Below, one piece after another: positions 1 to 9,425 of a stretch of DNA of 16,824 nt. Within the stretch, counting starts at the first letter, position 1. Every line of letters starts with the position of its first letter. A program made the position numbers and the translations under genes. Source of the stretch: Funneliformis mosseae (taxonomy: Eukaryota; Glomeromycota; Glomeromycetes; Glomerales; Glomeraceae); contig CAJVPP010002001.1 of the NCBI GenBank assembly GCA_910592005.1, positions 1 to 16,824 on the forward strand, read 5' to 3'. The notes under the pieces were generated by a model. That model made no database searches and was not told where the DNA came from. It saw only the letters and a list, made by a program, of their open reading frames with translations.

Positions 1-134
1 ACATATATTTCTTTTATACAATATATTTCTTTTATTTATTTTATCTTATTTATCTCATATATTTATTATATTTTATTATTTTATATATTTTATTTATTTC
101 TTTTATATCTTCAATAACTTTATATTTTTCATTT

Positions 135-400
135 TATATAAATAGAAGACAATTTCCTTTAGCCTAGCAGTGTGTCTAACATATAGTTTTATATAATAGT
201 TTAGTTTAATCCCTTTAACATAATTGTATAGTACAGAGCACCGACTGAGGCAGTACTCTATTGTTATAGTTATTAAATAAATTGTTAATTTATTGACACT
301 CTTTTAAATCTAAATATCAAATTAAACCTTCTGCTTACCACCCATATACATTGCTTTGCTTATCACTTATAAGTATCTTAAAGAACTGACCGTAACAATA
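135..400 (+). promoter_or_regulatory. TATA-bearing, possibly LTR-derived segment
   Basis: A good TATA box (TATATAAATAG, 135-145) is followed by sequence that is much less A/T-rich than its surroundings. This includes an imperfect palindrome with arms at 220-234 and 253-267 (11 of 15 positions pair) around a GC-richer loop. The segment ends near 400 and is followed by simple A/T sequence. A TATA box, a structured leader and an abrupt return to low complexity would fit the U3-R-U5 part of an old LTR. However, I see no primer-binding site after it, no matching second LTR and no coding remnant, so it may just be an orphan promoter-like block. Confidence 0.25.
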
Positions 401-482
401 TTTATTTTATTTTAAATACAAAAAATATAATATTGCTTATTTTCAGATACTAAAAAAATAAGATAAAGCTTATTTTCAGAAG

Positions 483-1140
483 TGTATATTTTTAAAGAAA
501 TATAATTAGTTTTTAATTATTTTTAATTTAATTTCATAATTTTTTATTTTTAATTTTAATTTTAGATATTTACAAATACTTTTAATTTTTAGTTTTAATA
601 TTTTAATTTTTATATTACAATTTTTTTTTAATAATAACAGTTTTTAATTTTTTAACTTAATAATTACAATTTTTAAATTTTTTTATTTTTTAAATTTAAT
701 TATTTTTATTATAAATTTATTCAAATTTTTTTATTTTATTTTTTTTTAATTTAGATTATATTTTTAATTAAATTTTAATTTTTTTATTTTTTATTTAATT
801 TTTTTCTCTATTATAAATTTATTTATTTTTATTTTATTTAATTATTTTTTATTTTTTTTCTTTTTTTCTAAATGATTATTTTTAGTTTTTTATTTTTTTT
901 AAATTTAAAATTATTTAATTTTTTTAATTTTAGAGTTTTTGTTTATTTTTATTTTATTTTTTTTAAATTCAGTTATTTTGTTTATTTTTTTATTTAATTA
1001 ATTATTTATTCTTCTTGTAAATAATCATTTATTATAATTTTATTTATTTATTTTTGTATTATAATTTTTATTTATTTATTTTTCAAATAATTTTATTTTT
1101 TTATTTTTCTAAAAATCTTTTTTATAATACTATTATTTTA
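483..1140. repeat. T-rich low-complexity tract
   Basis: About 650 bases made almost entirely of T and A in T-runs separated by AA or TTAA. There is marked strand asymmetry: long T-runs on the plus strand and few A-runs. Inside it, 1031-1057 and 1058-1083 are near-identical tandem copies of a 26-27 bp unit beginning ATTATAATTTT. No open frame of interest exists on either strand. It looks like simple-sequence expansion rather than a decayed gene. Confidence 0.6.
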
Positions 1141-1168
1141 ATTGTTTATTATTTCAGATATTTAATAG

Positions 1169-1234
1169 TTATTTAGCATGAAGTGCTAAATAAATATTAT
1201 ATTAGAAAATTTAAATTTGAATTCTAATATTATT
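1169..1234. repeat. Two adjacent hairpins
   Basis: The first hairpin has perfect 10-bp arms (TTATTTAGCA, 1169-1178; TGCTAAATAA, 1184-1193) around a 5-base loop. It is followed immediately by a second, longer and imperfect inverted repeat (about 1193-1207 against 1222-1234, TTAGAA...TTCTAA core). Two abutting stem-loops in noncoding DNA suggest a small foldback element or its remains. Chance palindromes are common in such A/T-rich sequence, though the first stem includes a GC pair and is perfect. Confidence 0.4.
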
Positions 1235-2767
1235 AGTTATCTTATAAATAACAGTAGTTATTCAATTTAAAATATTATATAATTGATTTATCTAGTATTT
1301 GTGATTAAGCTATTTTTTACTATTTTTTTATACTTTTTTTATAAATAAATAATTTTTACTTTTGTAATTTTTTTTTACAAATTTTACTTTTGCAAACTAA
1401 ATTCTATTAATGAAATTGTAAGTAATTTTATATATTAAAGCTAAATTTTAATAATTAATAAATTTTAGACCTATTTCAAACTATAGTTGAGAAATTTTCA
1501 AAAGTTTAACAAAGTCCTATATTATTTAATACAATTAGATGTATTAATAAATTAATTAATATTTTAAATACTTAACATAAAAATGTAGATTTTACCTATA
1601 CCTTAGAATTATTTTTTTCTAATAAATAAATAAAAAATAAAATATGTAAATTTATATATAGTATGAAAATAACAAAAAGTAAAAAATACTCAAAAGATTT
1701 CTTAAAAAATACTATTACCTTAATAAGACGTTAATTAAAATTCTAAATTATAATTGAAATTATAATTTTTTAAATAATACTAATTTTTCAAAACTTTATA
1801 CTATACTTAATAATACTATAAAAGAAATGAAAAATTAGAAATAAATGCTTTAAAATTATATAATAGTTTAATAAATAAGTAATTAAAAATTATCCTATAT
1901 AATAATATTATATTTTAAATAAAATTGAAGGATTGCTATGAGTTTTTTTAGATTTATCTATTAGAATATTCATGAGATAATGAATATTACAATTTACTAT
2001 TGACTAAGTTAAAAATATAATAAAGAGATTTATTTTAAAAAATTTCAATAAAAAAATAATTAAGAAGAATTAAAAGATAAATTAATTTATCTTTGAAATA
2101 CTATTTCTATTAGATATTAAAGGTAAGATTAAACTTAATGCAAATATTTATAAGTATATTAAATTATTTTTATTAAAATAATTATATTTTTTAATTGATA
2201 TTTTTTATAGTATATTATTAATAAAAAGTTTAATATTCTGATAATTTTTGAAATTTGAATTAAATTTTTTAGTATTTTATTGATAAAAAATCCTAATAAT
2301 CTGATAATTTTTAAGATTACAATACTATTTTTTAGTATTTAAATAATAAATCCATTTGAATTTATAGTAATATATCTAAAAATTCAATATTTAATTCAAA
2401 AAAACTAAAATTTAATTGATAAAAAAGCATAATAATTTTTATAATAAGGTTATTAATAATAGTAAAATATATTATAAATTGATGATTAATCTGTCAATTA
2501 ATTTAATATATCTAAATATTAGATTTAAAGAATATATTGATATATTTGATATTAAAAATCAACAAAAATTTAATTTAATTAATAGGTCTATAATAAATAC
2601 TATCATATATCTTTAAATAGTAAGATTTTATATAAATAAATAATAGACTATATTATATATTGTAATATTATTTAATTAAATTATTACTAGGAGATAGAAA
2701 TCAAATTTAATTTTTAAATATATTTGACGATAAGATATAAAAATCATTTAATCTAGTGATGGGTTTT
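1235..2767. other. A/T-rich region without recognisable genes
   Basis: Very A/T-rich DNA with stops in all frames. The longest open stretch (2416-2616, plus, 66 codons) translates to an Asn/Ile/Lys-rich string that is what the base composition alone would give, with no motif. Some pieces (about 1930-2160) read as short lysine/isoleucine-rich peptides and could be a transposon worn down by A/T mutation, but nothing can be assigned to a family. Confidence 0.5.
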
Positions 2768-2867
2768 AAACATATTTTTAAATTTTAATAGTTTTAAACA
2801 AGGTTTTAAACATAAAAAAAGTGTCTAAAACCTGTCTAAAACTATCTAAAATTATTCAAAATTGTTT
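2768..2867. repeat. Foldback (inverted-repeat) element, about 100 bp
   Basis: The left arm (2768-2813) and right arm (2821-2867) are imperfect reverse complements over about 46 bases, separated by a short A-rich loop. Each arm contains repeated short modules: AGTTTTAAACAAGGTTTTAAAC on the left in two pieces, and GTCTAAAACCTGTCTAAAAC on the right. Mismatches are mostly A/G and T/C transitions. The structure would fold into a long hairpin, as in MITE-like or foldback elements. No coding content and no clear target-site duplication are visible. Confidence 0.6.
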
Positions 2868-3955
2868 AATTGCCTAATATTGACTTAATTTAATTAACTA
2901 TATAAAATATTATAATAATAAAAGTTTGATTAAATGCTAAAATCTAAATCTAATTATATTTAAATATCAGTAAATTAAAATTATATAATAGAATATAATT
3001 ATATAATTGTATAATTAACAGTTATTTATTATTTACTTTACTATATTTGATATATATGTATAATTAATGATTTTTATAAATTAAAATTTATCTTATTTTA
3101 TAATTTTATTTTTTAATCTTATAAAATTTAATTTTTAAATAATTTAGTTGATTTTAAGTTAATTTTATAATTTTTAATATAATTTATTATAATTTTTATT
3201 CTAATGATCATAAATTGAAAATAAAATTATTTCATATTTTAAATTCTAAAATATTTACACTACAAATTATATTATAATATTATTAATTTTTAATTTTTAT
3301 TTTTTAAATTTTATTGGTAAATTTATTATTTAAATATTAATCTTTAAATTAAATATGATTAAATTTAAATATTTAAAAAATCTAATTATTATTAATAAAA
3401 TATATTATGTTTTTTTTTTAAAAAAAAACTTTAATTTTTAAAATATCTAAATATTAGTAATTAATGTTTTTTTCATAAAATATTTTAATTAAAAATTTTT
3501 TTTTTTAAATTGCTTTATTATAAAATATTAATAAATAAGTAAGATTTAATAAAAATTTTTTTTTTAATTTTAGTATAATTAATGTTTAGTGGTTAGTAAT
3601 TTATTATCAAACTTTATAATTTTGAGATATAAAATATATTTTTATTATTATTAAAAGTATTAAATATAAGTAAAGCATCTTTAATATAAACTATTATTGT
3701 TAAAGTTTTAACAAAATTAATGCTGATTTTTACATATTTTTTAAATTAATTAAAATAATTAATAATAAATCAAGATTTAGAATTTAAAGATGATTGTAAA
3801 GTATTTAATAAGAGATTGCAATATTAAATTTTATATATTATAATCTTTTGCAATTAATTATAATTAAAGTATATTTAAAATTTTGAATTAATAAAATAAT
3901 GTATAAATTTAATTTAATTCAAAAAAATCAAGTTAACGTAAATTCTATATAAGTG
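2868..3955. other. A/T-rich region, nothing recognised
   Basis: About 1.1 kb of nearly pure A/T sequence with T-runs and A-runs (for example, adjacent T and A runs near 3411-3430). Stop codons occur in every frame, and I find no motif, palindrome or repeat unit worth naming. Confidence 0.5.
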
Positions 3956-3959
3956 AATT

Positions 3960-4275
3960 AAATTCAAAGCTCTGATAAAACATTATTTTAAAGAAGGATG
4001 ATTCCGATAAAATAATATTATTATTTTAAAAAAAAAATTAAATATTATCTTAATAAAATAATAAATAAAGTATTCTAAAAAAAAAAAATATATTTAATTA
4101 TTTTAAAGAAATTTATTAATTAAAATTATGAGTATATTATTTAAAGAAATGATAAAAGAATTATTTTAATAGAATGATAAATATATTATTTTAAAAGAAT
4201 AAAGAAATATTATAATAGAATAATAAGTGTATATTTAAAGAAGGAAAAAAAAAATTATAAAATGATAAAATATTT
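3960..4275. repeat. Degenerate minisatellite
   Basis: A loosely repeated unit of roughly 23-26 bases with core TTATTTTAAAGAA followed by an ATGATAAA-like half recurs about ten times with many changes and A-run expansions. It resembles, without matching, the 30-bp array near the right end of the window, which has a TTTTCTTAAAGAA core. Age and A/T drift make the exact period uncertain. Confidence 0.4.
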
Positions 4276-5600
4276 TTTATTTAAGGATTTATTATAATAA
4301 AACAATAGCGTTAACATTTAAGTTAAAATTACGATTAGGATTTAAGCGAGTATTGTTAATTATTTATAACTACCCATCGAAGTTAAGGTTATCTACACTA
4401 ATTACGAGTAAAATTAGAGTTTTAGGATTATAGTTAATTTAGGTTATTTTTATAATTAATGATATTTTATTTTATTTTTTTTTTGCATAAAAATCATAAA
4501 TGTAATTGTATATGTGAATACCAAAAATTTTTAATTAAATTAATATTAAAAATTTACGTAGAAGACTCTCGGACAGACCATTAGTTATTTACATAACTCT
4601 TCAACTAAAATCTCTCATGTAAAACATTCAATTAACTTTGAATAATATTCTCTTTAGGATGAACCGAAAATATTGTTGTAGCTCGAGTTATTCACAAGCT
4701 TCTTTGTATTCAATAAATTCAATTTTGCCATCCTTGAGCAACATAATTATTTTCTTTGAGCGTCATATGTATAATATAGATTTGAATTCATGTATAATAT
4801 GGTTTTTTTCATACATGTATATATAGTAAGGACATTTGTTATGAAAAAATTATACATGTATAGTTTTTAAAGTATATATATCATACATACTATACATCCA
4901 TTCGAAATCATACTATACAGGTTTGTGGAACCCCCTGGTAACCTTGCATGATTTCTTCCATTAATTTTATGATAAATGAGAAGATTTATGAGTGAATCAT
5001 ATAAGCAAGGTGAGCAGAGAGATATTGCGGAGACTAACCAACAAAGGACTTATTTTCCTAGAATAAATTAGAGTTACTACTCAAGATGATTTTACTTAAC
5101 TGAGAAATAAAAGTGATTCACATAGTATATCAATGCCACAAAAAAACACTGTAGTCTACGTACGTGCTGTTGATTTATTTGGTGTCGAGTATTGAAGGAT
5201 TGTAATGCGTTGAGATTTATGTGCTATATAACGAGAATTAGTTAAGCTCATCGAGCATGTTTTGACACAAAACCAGTAATCAATTTTTTTCTTACTCCGA
5301 GCAATGATATTTTTCAGCCGAGTCGTAAAACTATTTATTACTTTTATTATAATTATAGCAGGAACAAACACACTCGTTTAAGACGTATCACAGAACTTAA
5401 CGGTCAATCGGCGGAATTCTTATCAGTTCAGTTTGTCGTTGAATTTTTTTTTTTGACCGATAGGGATAAATTTCTCAAATCACTTGAAATTTTCGTTAGT
5501 TCGAATTTAATATAAAAAAGATCAACCAGAACAGATGACACCATTTGTTGATGCCCAATTCACGTGAAAGTTAATTGACAATGTGTATTGTCCATTTTTA
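4276..5600. other. Noncoding region with ATACATGTAT-rich block
   Basis: Composition becomes less extreme after about 4,320. At 4780-4925 the motif TATACATG/CATACATGTATA recurs several times, partly as palindromes (for example TTATACATGTATAG near 4850-4863). Open stretches here, such as 4638-4826 on plus and 5371-5156 on minus, show no domain, no conserved motif and no splice context that I trust. A short minus-strand stretch across 4690-4750 reads like ordinary protein (KDGKIEFIEYKEACE, then stop) and may be a decayed exon. Confidence 0.35.
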
Positions 5601-5601
5601 G

Positions 5602-5838
5602 TTTGTATGCCAAAAAAAAAAATCAACACTTATGCAATGTAGGCAAGTATTGTTTGTATCCAAGAAAAATTTCATACATGTCAAACGAATAAATAATACG
5701 TTTTACAAATGTAAGATCCGATTCAAAGTTCAAGAAACATGTAAAAAAATAGATGGATGTAAAAGATCCCGAACTTTTCCAAAGAATTCAACAGTCAAGT
5801 TATTTGATTCCAGTTTTTATTACATGTACTGCACGTAA
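5602..5838 (+). CDS. Possible 3' exon of an unknown gene
   Basis: I do not recognise this. The frame is open from an acceptor-like TTTTTAG ending at 5601 to a TAA at 5838. From the internal ATG (5632) it gives 68 residues. The peptide is basic and holds five cysteines (including VQETCKKIDGCKRSR), with no hydrophobic segment. A canonical AATAAA lies 18 bases past the stop (5856-5861), which is what a genuine 3' end would show. No convincing upstream exon was found: the nearest GT would make an intron of only 38 bases. It may be a small basic protein, a last exon or chance. Confidence 0.22.
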   Translation, partial: FVCQKKKSTLMQCRQVLFVSKKNFIHVKRINNTFYKCKIRFKVQETCKKIDGCKRSRTFPKNSTVKLFDSSFYYMYCT

Positions 5839-5855
5839 ACTTCTTTTGTATGATT

Positions 5856-5861
5856 AATAAA
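5856..5861 (+). terminator. Candidate polyadenylation signal
   Basis: AATAAA lies 18 bases after the stop of the doubtful 5602-5838 frame. On its own it is weak evidence in such A/T-rich DNA. Confidence 0.2.
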
Positions 5862-5936
5862 AGTTGTGGAGCGCGTTACATCTTATCATTTCGGTTCATC
5901 AGTTGTGGTAAATAAAATAAATCACCATCATCTTAA

Positions 5937-6130
5937 TTCTGCTTACGTAATGCAGGATATAAAAACATAAATTTCGGAGGAATTTGTCCACACATCATAT
6001 CAGTGAAGCTTATCCCAATCGCGAAACATGTTTTCCTTTCGAATCGAAATGATATGGTTGAAGGGGATGAAAAGAATAGATATACGTATGATTGGAAATT
6101 TCAAGTGAAATTGCGAATCATTATAAATTT
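5937..6130 (+). other. Coding-like open stretch without a start
   Basis: A plus-strand frame opens after a TAA ending at 5936. It has an acceptor-like TAATGCAG ending at 5955 and continues to a T-run near 6128. Its middle reads like ordinary protein, for example VEGDEKNRYTYDWKFQV, with charged and aromatic residues in a mix not forced by A/T bias. No ATG opens it and no domain is recognised. It could be an exon of a decayed gene. The overlapping minus-strand frame (6182-6000) looks like its shadow. Confidence 0.2.
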
Positions 6131-6279
6131 TTTTTTTTTTTATTTTTTTTTTTTTAAAACTTAAATTCCACATTTGAGTCACGCGATTTCAGGATTGTAT
6201 TGTGTACAACCTATACATTTTTAGCAAGATTGATTACTTAAATGGAAAGTAATTAAAACAAAAATCTTTTGGATAATCT

Positions 6280-6341
6280 TATAAAGGGATGTAAATAAAG
6301 CATTCATTCACCTTCTGTGATTTTTCTTTTTTTCTGCCAAT
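6280..6341 (+). promoter_or_regulatory. Candidate core promoter of the TKL kinase gene
   Basis: A TATA-like TATAAAG (6280-6286) lies about 105 bases before the kinase ATG, with a CCAAT pentamer at 6337-6341 and a second TATAAA at 6350-6355. A 17-base A-run sits just before the start region. The first TATA is the better placed for a short 5' leader. These are sequence matches only. Confidence 0.3.
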
Positions 6342-6390
6342 AAAAAAATTATAAACCGTTCAAAAAAAAAAAAAAAAAGTGAAGAAAATC

Positions 6391-7797
6391 ATGTCCTTCA
6401 ATTATGATTACAACATGAAAGAATTGATGAGGACTTTTGCCAAAGTTTTAGAAAATGATTATGATCAGAATAATACGAGTGGAAATAATCTGGTGGATGA
6501 AATTATCAAATCATCACAACGTAGATCTATCGCTGATAATGATTTTCTTGAATGGATTGATTTTAATAAATTTGATAATTTACAATATATTACATGCGGA
6601 GGAATCGGGAACATTCATTCCGCTATTTGGAAAGATGGTCCAGCGAGGAGCGTTAGCCTATGTGATAGGCTATTCAATAGGGAAGGAGAACGCGTCATTG
6701 TTGTAAAATTTTTCAAAACGAACAAAGAATTTCTCGATGAGGTACGTATCATGATAAATTTATCAAAAAAGTTAATCAAATGAAAATCCATGATTAAATA
6801 AATACTTTTTTTTTTTTTTTTATTATAATTATTATTTCCTACATAAATAGTTTGTAAACATCTTCAAGATGATTGAAGCTTGTACTAGAGCTTCTGGGTA
6901 AATAAATTGCGCAATAAAGAGAATCTTTTTTTTTATAATTTCTATTGATTTGATAAATTAAAATTTAAAAAAAAAATTTTTTTTTTTTTAAAATATTATA
7001 TATATATGTATATATATATAAATATATATATATACTGTATGTACTGTATATATATATATTATATTATATTATATTATATTATATATGTGTAATATATATG
7101 TAGTTCTGAAAATCTTGTACATGTTTTTGGAGCGACAAGGAATGAAAAAAATCAATTTGGTATCGTTACGCAATACATAAATGCCGGAAATCTTGAGAAT
7201 TATTTAGAAGACAATTGGAGAACCATTACTTGGAAAGAAAAGTTAGGAATCCTTAAAGATATAGCACATGGTCTATCCAACTTACATAATGCAGAATTAA
7301 CCCATGGAGATATTCATACCAGAAATGTATTCGTTTCAAAGGATGTTCGATCTACAGGATTTATAGGGGATTTTGGATATTGTGGAGTAGATGAACCCAA
7401 TGTGAGAACACAAAGGAGAGTGATACCATTCATCGCCCCAGAATTATTATTAGGTAAGGCGTATACCAAAAAAGCTGATATTTATAGCTTTGGATTAATC
7501 ATGTATCAGGTGGCCACTAATACGCGACCGAAGCGTTATAGAGGTAATAATCGTAATTTTGAAAGGGATATCCTCAACGGATTACGTCCCGGTTTTGATA
7601 AAGAGTTAATGCCTCATGGTTATGCAAGCTTGATGAGAAATTGCTGGAATAGTGATAGGAAGAATCGTCCAAAGGCTGAAAATCTTTACAAGAAATTTTG
7701 TGAATGGGAAGATACCTTTTATGAACCGGATTCTCCTTTTAGAATGTTTAGATTTCAAAAAGTCGAACCTTCTCAAAATATTGCTGCATTTGTTTAA
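6391..7797 (+). CDS. TKL-type protein kinase (three exons)
   Basis: Protein kinase of the tyrosine-kinase-like class that is hugely expanded in arbuscular-mycorrhizal fungi. It should transfer phosphate from ATP to protein Ser/Thr, presumably in cytosolic signalling; substrates are unknown. Exons are 6391-6741, 6851-6897 and 7104-7797, joined by GT-AG introns of 109 and 206 bp that keep frame, giving 363 residues. The ATG at 6391 is the first in frame; an upstream GTG is not a eukaryotic start. Motifs in order: lead-in FLEWIDFNKFDN (52-63), ATP loop CGGIGNIHSAIWKDG (69-83), ATP lysine K106 in VVKFF, catalytic HGDIHTRN with D202 and N207, GDFG with D222, APE (244-246) and DIYSFG (258-263). All key catalytic residues are present. 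Oddities: the first loop glycine is Thr68, and the HRD arginine is Gly201. There is also a variable insert (residues 87-100) before K106. A decayed paralogue lies on the other strand at about 10.2-10.9 kb. Confidence 0.92.
6990..7085. repeat. A/T microsatellite inside kinase intron 2
   Basis: Runs of (TA)n are followed by an ATTAT pentanucleotide repeat of about five units (7057-7085), with a CTGTATGTACTGTA interruption. This repeat explains why intron 2 (206 bp) is longer than the other introns in the window. Confidence 0.7.
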
Positions 7798-7914
7798 AGT
7801 CGCTTTCGGTAAACCTTTAATTTTTTATCCTTTTTTTTTTTTTTTAATTTTTCTCGTCATATACTGATCCACACCTTTTTTAATCAGACCAAATTGTGAG
7901 TAGTAACGTAAACA

Positions 7915-7917
<3 letters not shown>

Positions 7918-7947
<30 letters not shown>
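7918..7947. repeat. (TA)15 dinucleotide microsatellite
   Basis: An uninterrupted TA repeat of 15 units in the 3' flank of the kinase gene, upstream of its candidate polyadenylation signal. Probably length-variable between strains. Confidence 0.85.
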
Positions 7948-7950
<3 letters not shown>

Positions 7951-7973
7951 GTCCAACAATTGTGTAATATTGT

Positions 7974-7979
7974 AATAAA
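7974..7979 (+). terminator. Candidate polyadenylation signal of the kinase gene
   Basis: AATAAA lies 177 bases downstream of the kinase stop codon. It is the first canonical hexamer after the gene and is at a plausible distance for a short 3' UTR. Confidence 0.35.
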
Positions 7980-8027
7980 CGGAGAAATATCAAAATACTA
8001 TCTTTTAATGTTATATAAGATTTTTAA

Positions 8028-8356
8028 TTGAGAAATTTATTATTGAGGTTCAAGTCTTATTGTCCTTCTTACTATTTTGGTTACACTCAATTAATTAGAG
8101 GATTACGCTATGGTTTCTTTGGAATGGATGATCCATATTTTCGCCTATCAGGTGCGGAAATTAAAAAAAAAAAACAAGCTTGGCACTACAACTATGTCCA
8201 ACTTTAAATTTTGAAGCGTTTTGAGACTAAAAAAAAAACCAAAAATTGTGGAAAGAGAGGATACGAGAACGCCCAATTAATCAAGCAAAATGGATGATGA
8301 TATATTCGGGTGATGGTAGACTTAATATTGTCTGGCGTAAGCAATACGTCAAATGA
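8028..8356 (+). pseudogene. Broken coding-like stretches, unknown protein
   Basis: Two open stretches in different frames follow each other. Codons 8028-8207 include LRYGFFGMDDPYFRLSGAE and end in TAA. Codons 8231-8356 include ERPINQAKWMMIYSGDGRLN and end in TGA. Both read like real protein, rich in Trp, Arg, Gly and Tyr in a genome whose noncoding DNA translates to Asn/Ile/Lys/Phe. Each is interrupted by A-runs, where slippage would shift the frame. No start codon or clear splice sites join them. I do not recognise the family. Most likely this is a small gene broken by indels, or exons whose introns I cannot place. Confidence 0.3.
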
Positions 8357-8590
8357 ATTTTTTTTTCTTTTTTGAAACTCGTTTGAGTAATGTCCATTAT
8401 GTAAATTATTTTAGTAACTAAAAAAAAAAAAAAAAATGAAAAGAGGAGAACAAGAAAAAACCACTTTACTGCGCAAGCAATTTAATCGTTGGTTACAAAC
8501 GTTATTTATTACATACGAATTACACGTATGCAAAAAGTTTATTACTAATAAATTACATTACATGAAATTACTAAATATAACAAACTCTAC

Positions 8591-8610
8591 TTTTTTTTTT
8601 CTCTTTTTTA

Positions 8611-8646
<36 letters not shown>
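8591..8646. repeat. T-run/A-run junction (T17 followed by A19)
   Basis: Seventeen T (8611-8627) are followed directly by nineteen A (8628-8646), preceded by further T-runs. This is a perfect simple inverted repeat that can extrude as a hairpin and is prone to slippage and sequencing error. The open frame at 8436-8666 reads through it and is not a gene I would support. Confidence 0.7.
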
Positions 8647-8738
8647 TCCTCATAATAACAATTTAGTTCCCTTTAATCTTTTATGTTACTATCTACATAT
8701 AATAAATAACATTAACGTTACTTTCGTTCTTTTCTGTT

Positions 8739-9425
8739 ATGCCGAATACTCCAAACTTTTATACAAATTATATTCAAAAATCGCAGCCACCTTTTACACT
8801 TTATTGTTCAATACGCGGAGCAAAACAAGCAGAATGTGTTGATAAATTGGAAGAACATTATACAAAATGTAAAGTTATTAATATCTTTCAGTCTAAAGGA
8901 AATTATTTGAAGTTGAACGACGTTACCACGGTATACTTTCATGCATATTTCAGAGCTTTGGTTTATAATGGTATCTTGGTAAGCATATCATGAAAAAATA
9001 AAAGATTATTATTTTTAATCATTTAATCAAAAAGTTTCTTAATATATTCGTAGAAAAACGCTTTGGATAGAGAAATGGGAGATGTATTGCATTTGATCGA
9101 GATGAATAGTAGGGTCATAATTGTGAGATTGCGTGAACCTTATCAGCTGGTAAAAAACGATATTTTATCATCGAGGATCATTTCCATTACGTTCGAATAT
9201 GAAAAGGGTTCAATTGATTTAGAACCTGATAAATCAACAATGGAGCGAAGTACTTTGAAAGTAAAGGGTTGGTTAAAGGAACAAATGATTTATTGTAATA
9301 ACGATAATGAGGAAATTAGCGATGATACTACAGAAGTAGACACTCAAGAATCAAGTGATGATGAAGAGTACATGATGATAATAGAAAGTGATGGTGAAAG
9401 GAAGGTCGAGTTGACTTTTTTGTGA
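8739..9425 (+). CDS. Unknown protein with acidic C-terminal tail (two exons)
   Basis: Exons 8739-8978 and 9054-9425 are joined by a 75-bp intron (GTAAGC...TTCGTAG, phase 0), giving 203 residues. I do not recognise the family. Residues 1-80 have a mixed hydrophobic/charged pattern (for example FTLYCSIRGAKQAECVDKLE) that would fit alternating strands and helices. Residues 81-150 look globular, including VIIVRLREPYQLV. Residues 161-194 form an acidic, Ser/Asp/Glu-rich tail. There is no signal peptide or membrane segment. The splice keeps frame and the exon composition is clearly coding-like, so a real gene is likely. It lies between the intact kinase and the inverted decayed kinase and may be lineage-specific. 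A nuclear or protein-binding role could be guessed from the acidic tail only. Confidence 0.68.

Noticed and set aside
2416..2616. 66-codon plus-strand frame
   Set aside because: Asn/Ile/Lys-rich peptide expected from base composition alone; no motif, and flanks have stops in all frames.
4638..4826. 62-codon plus-strand frame
   Set aside because: No domain or splice context. The minus strand of the same region reads slightly more like protein, so neither is supported as a gene.
5156..5371. 71-codon minus-strand frame
   Set aside because: No recognisable motif and no upstream or downstream exon. The hydrophobic start comes from a TTATTATAATTATA-type stretch.
6000..6182. 60-codon minus-strand frame
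   Set aside because: Its Lys-rich part is a translated A-run, and it overlaps a more protein-like plus-strand frame.
6455..6706. 83-codon frame overlapping kinase exon 1
   Set aside because: Shadow in another frame of an exon with clear kinase motifs.
7652..7867. 71-codon frame overlapping the kinase C-terminus
   Set aside because: Shadow frame that runs into a T-run beyond the real stop at 7797.
8047..8056. GGTTCAAGTC, tRNA B-box-like
   Set aside because: No A-box or acceptor stem at the right distance, and it lies inside a protein-like open stretch.
8436..8666. 76-codon plus-strand frame
   Set aside because: Its last third is a translated T17/A19 junction. The first part has no motif and no splice context.
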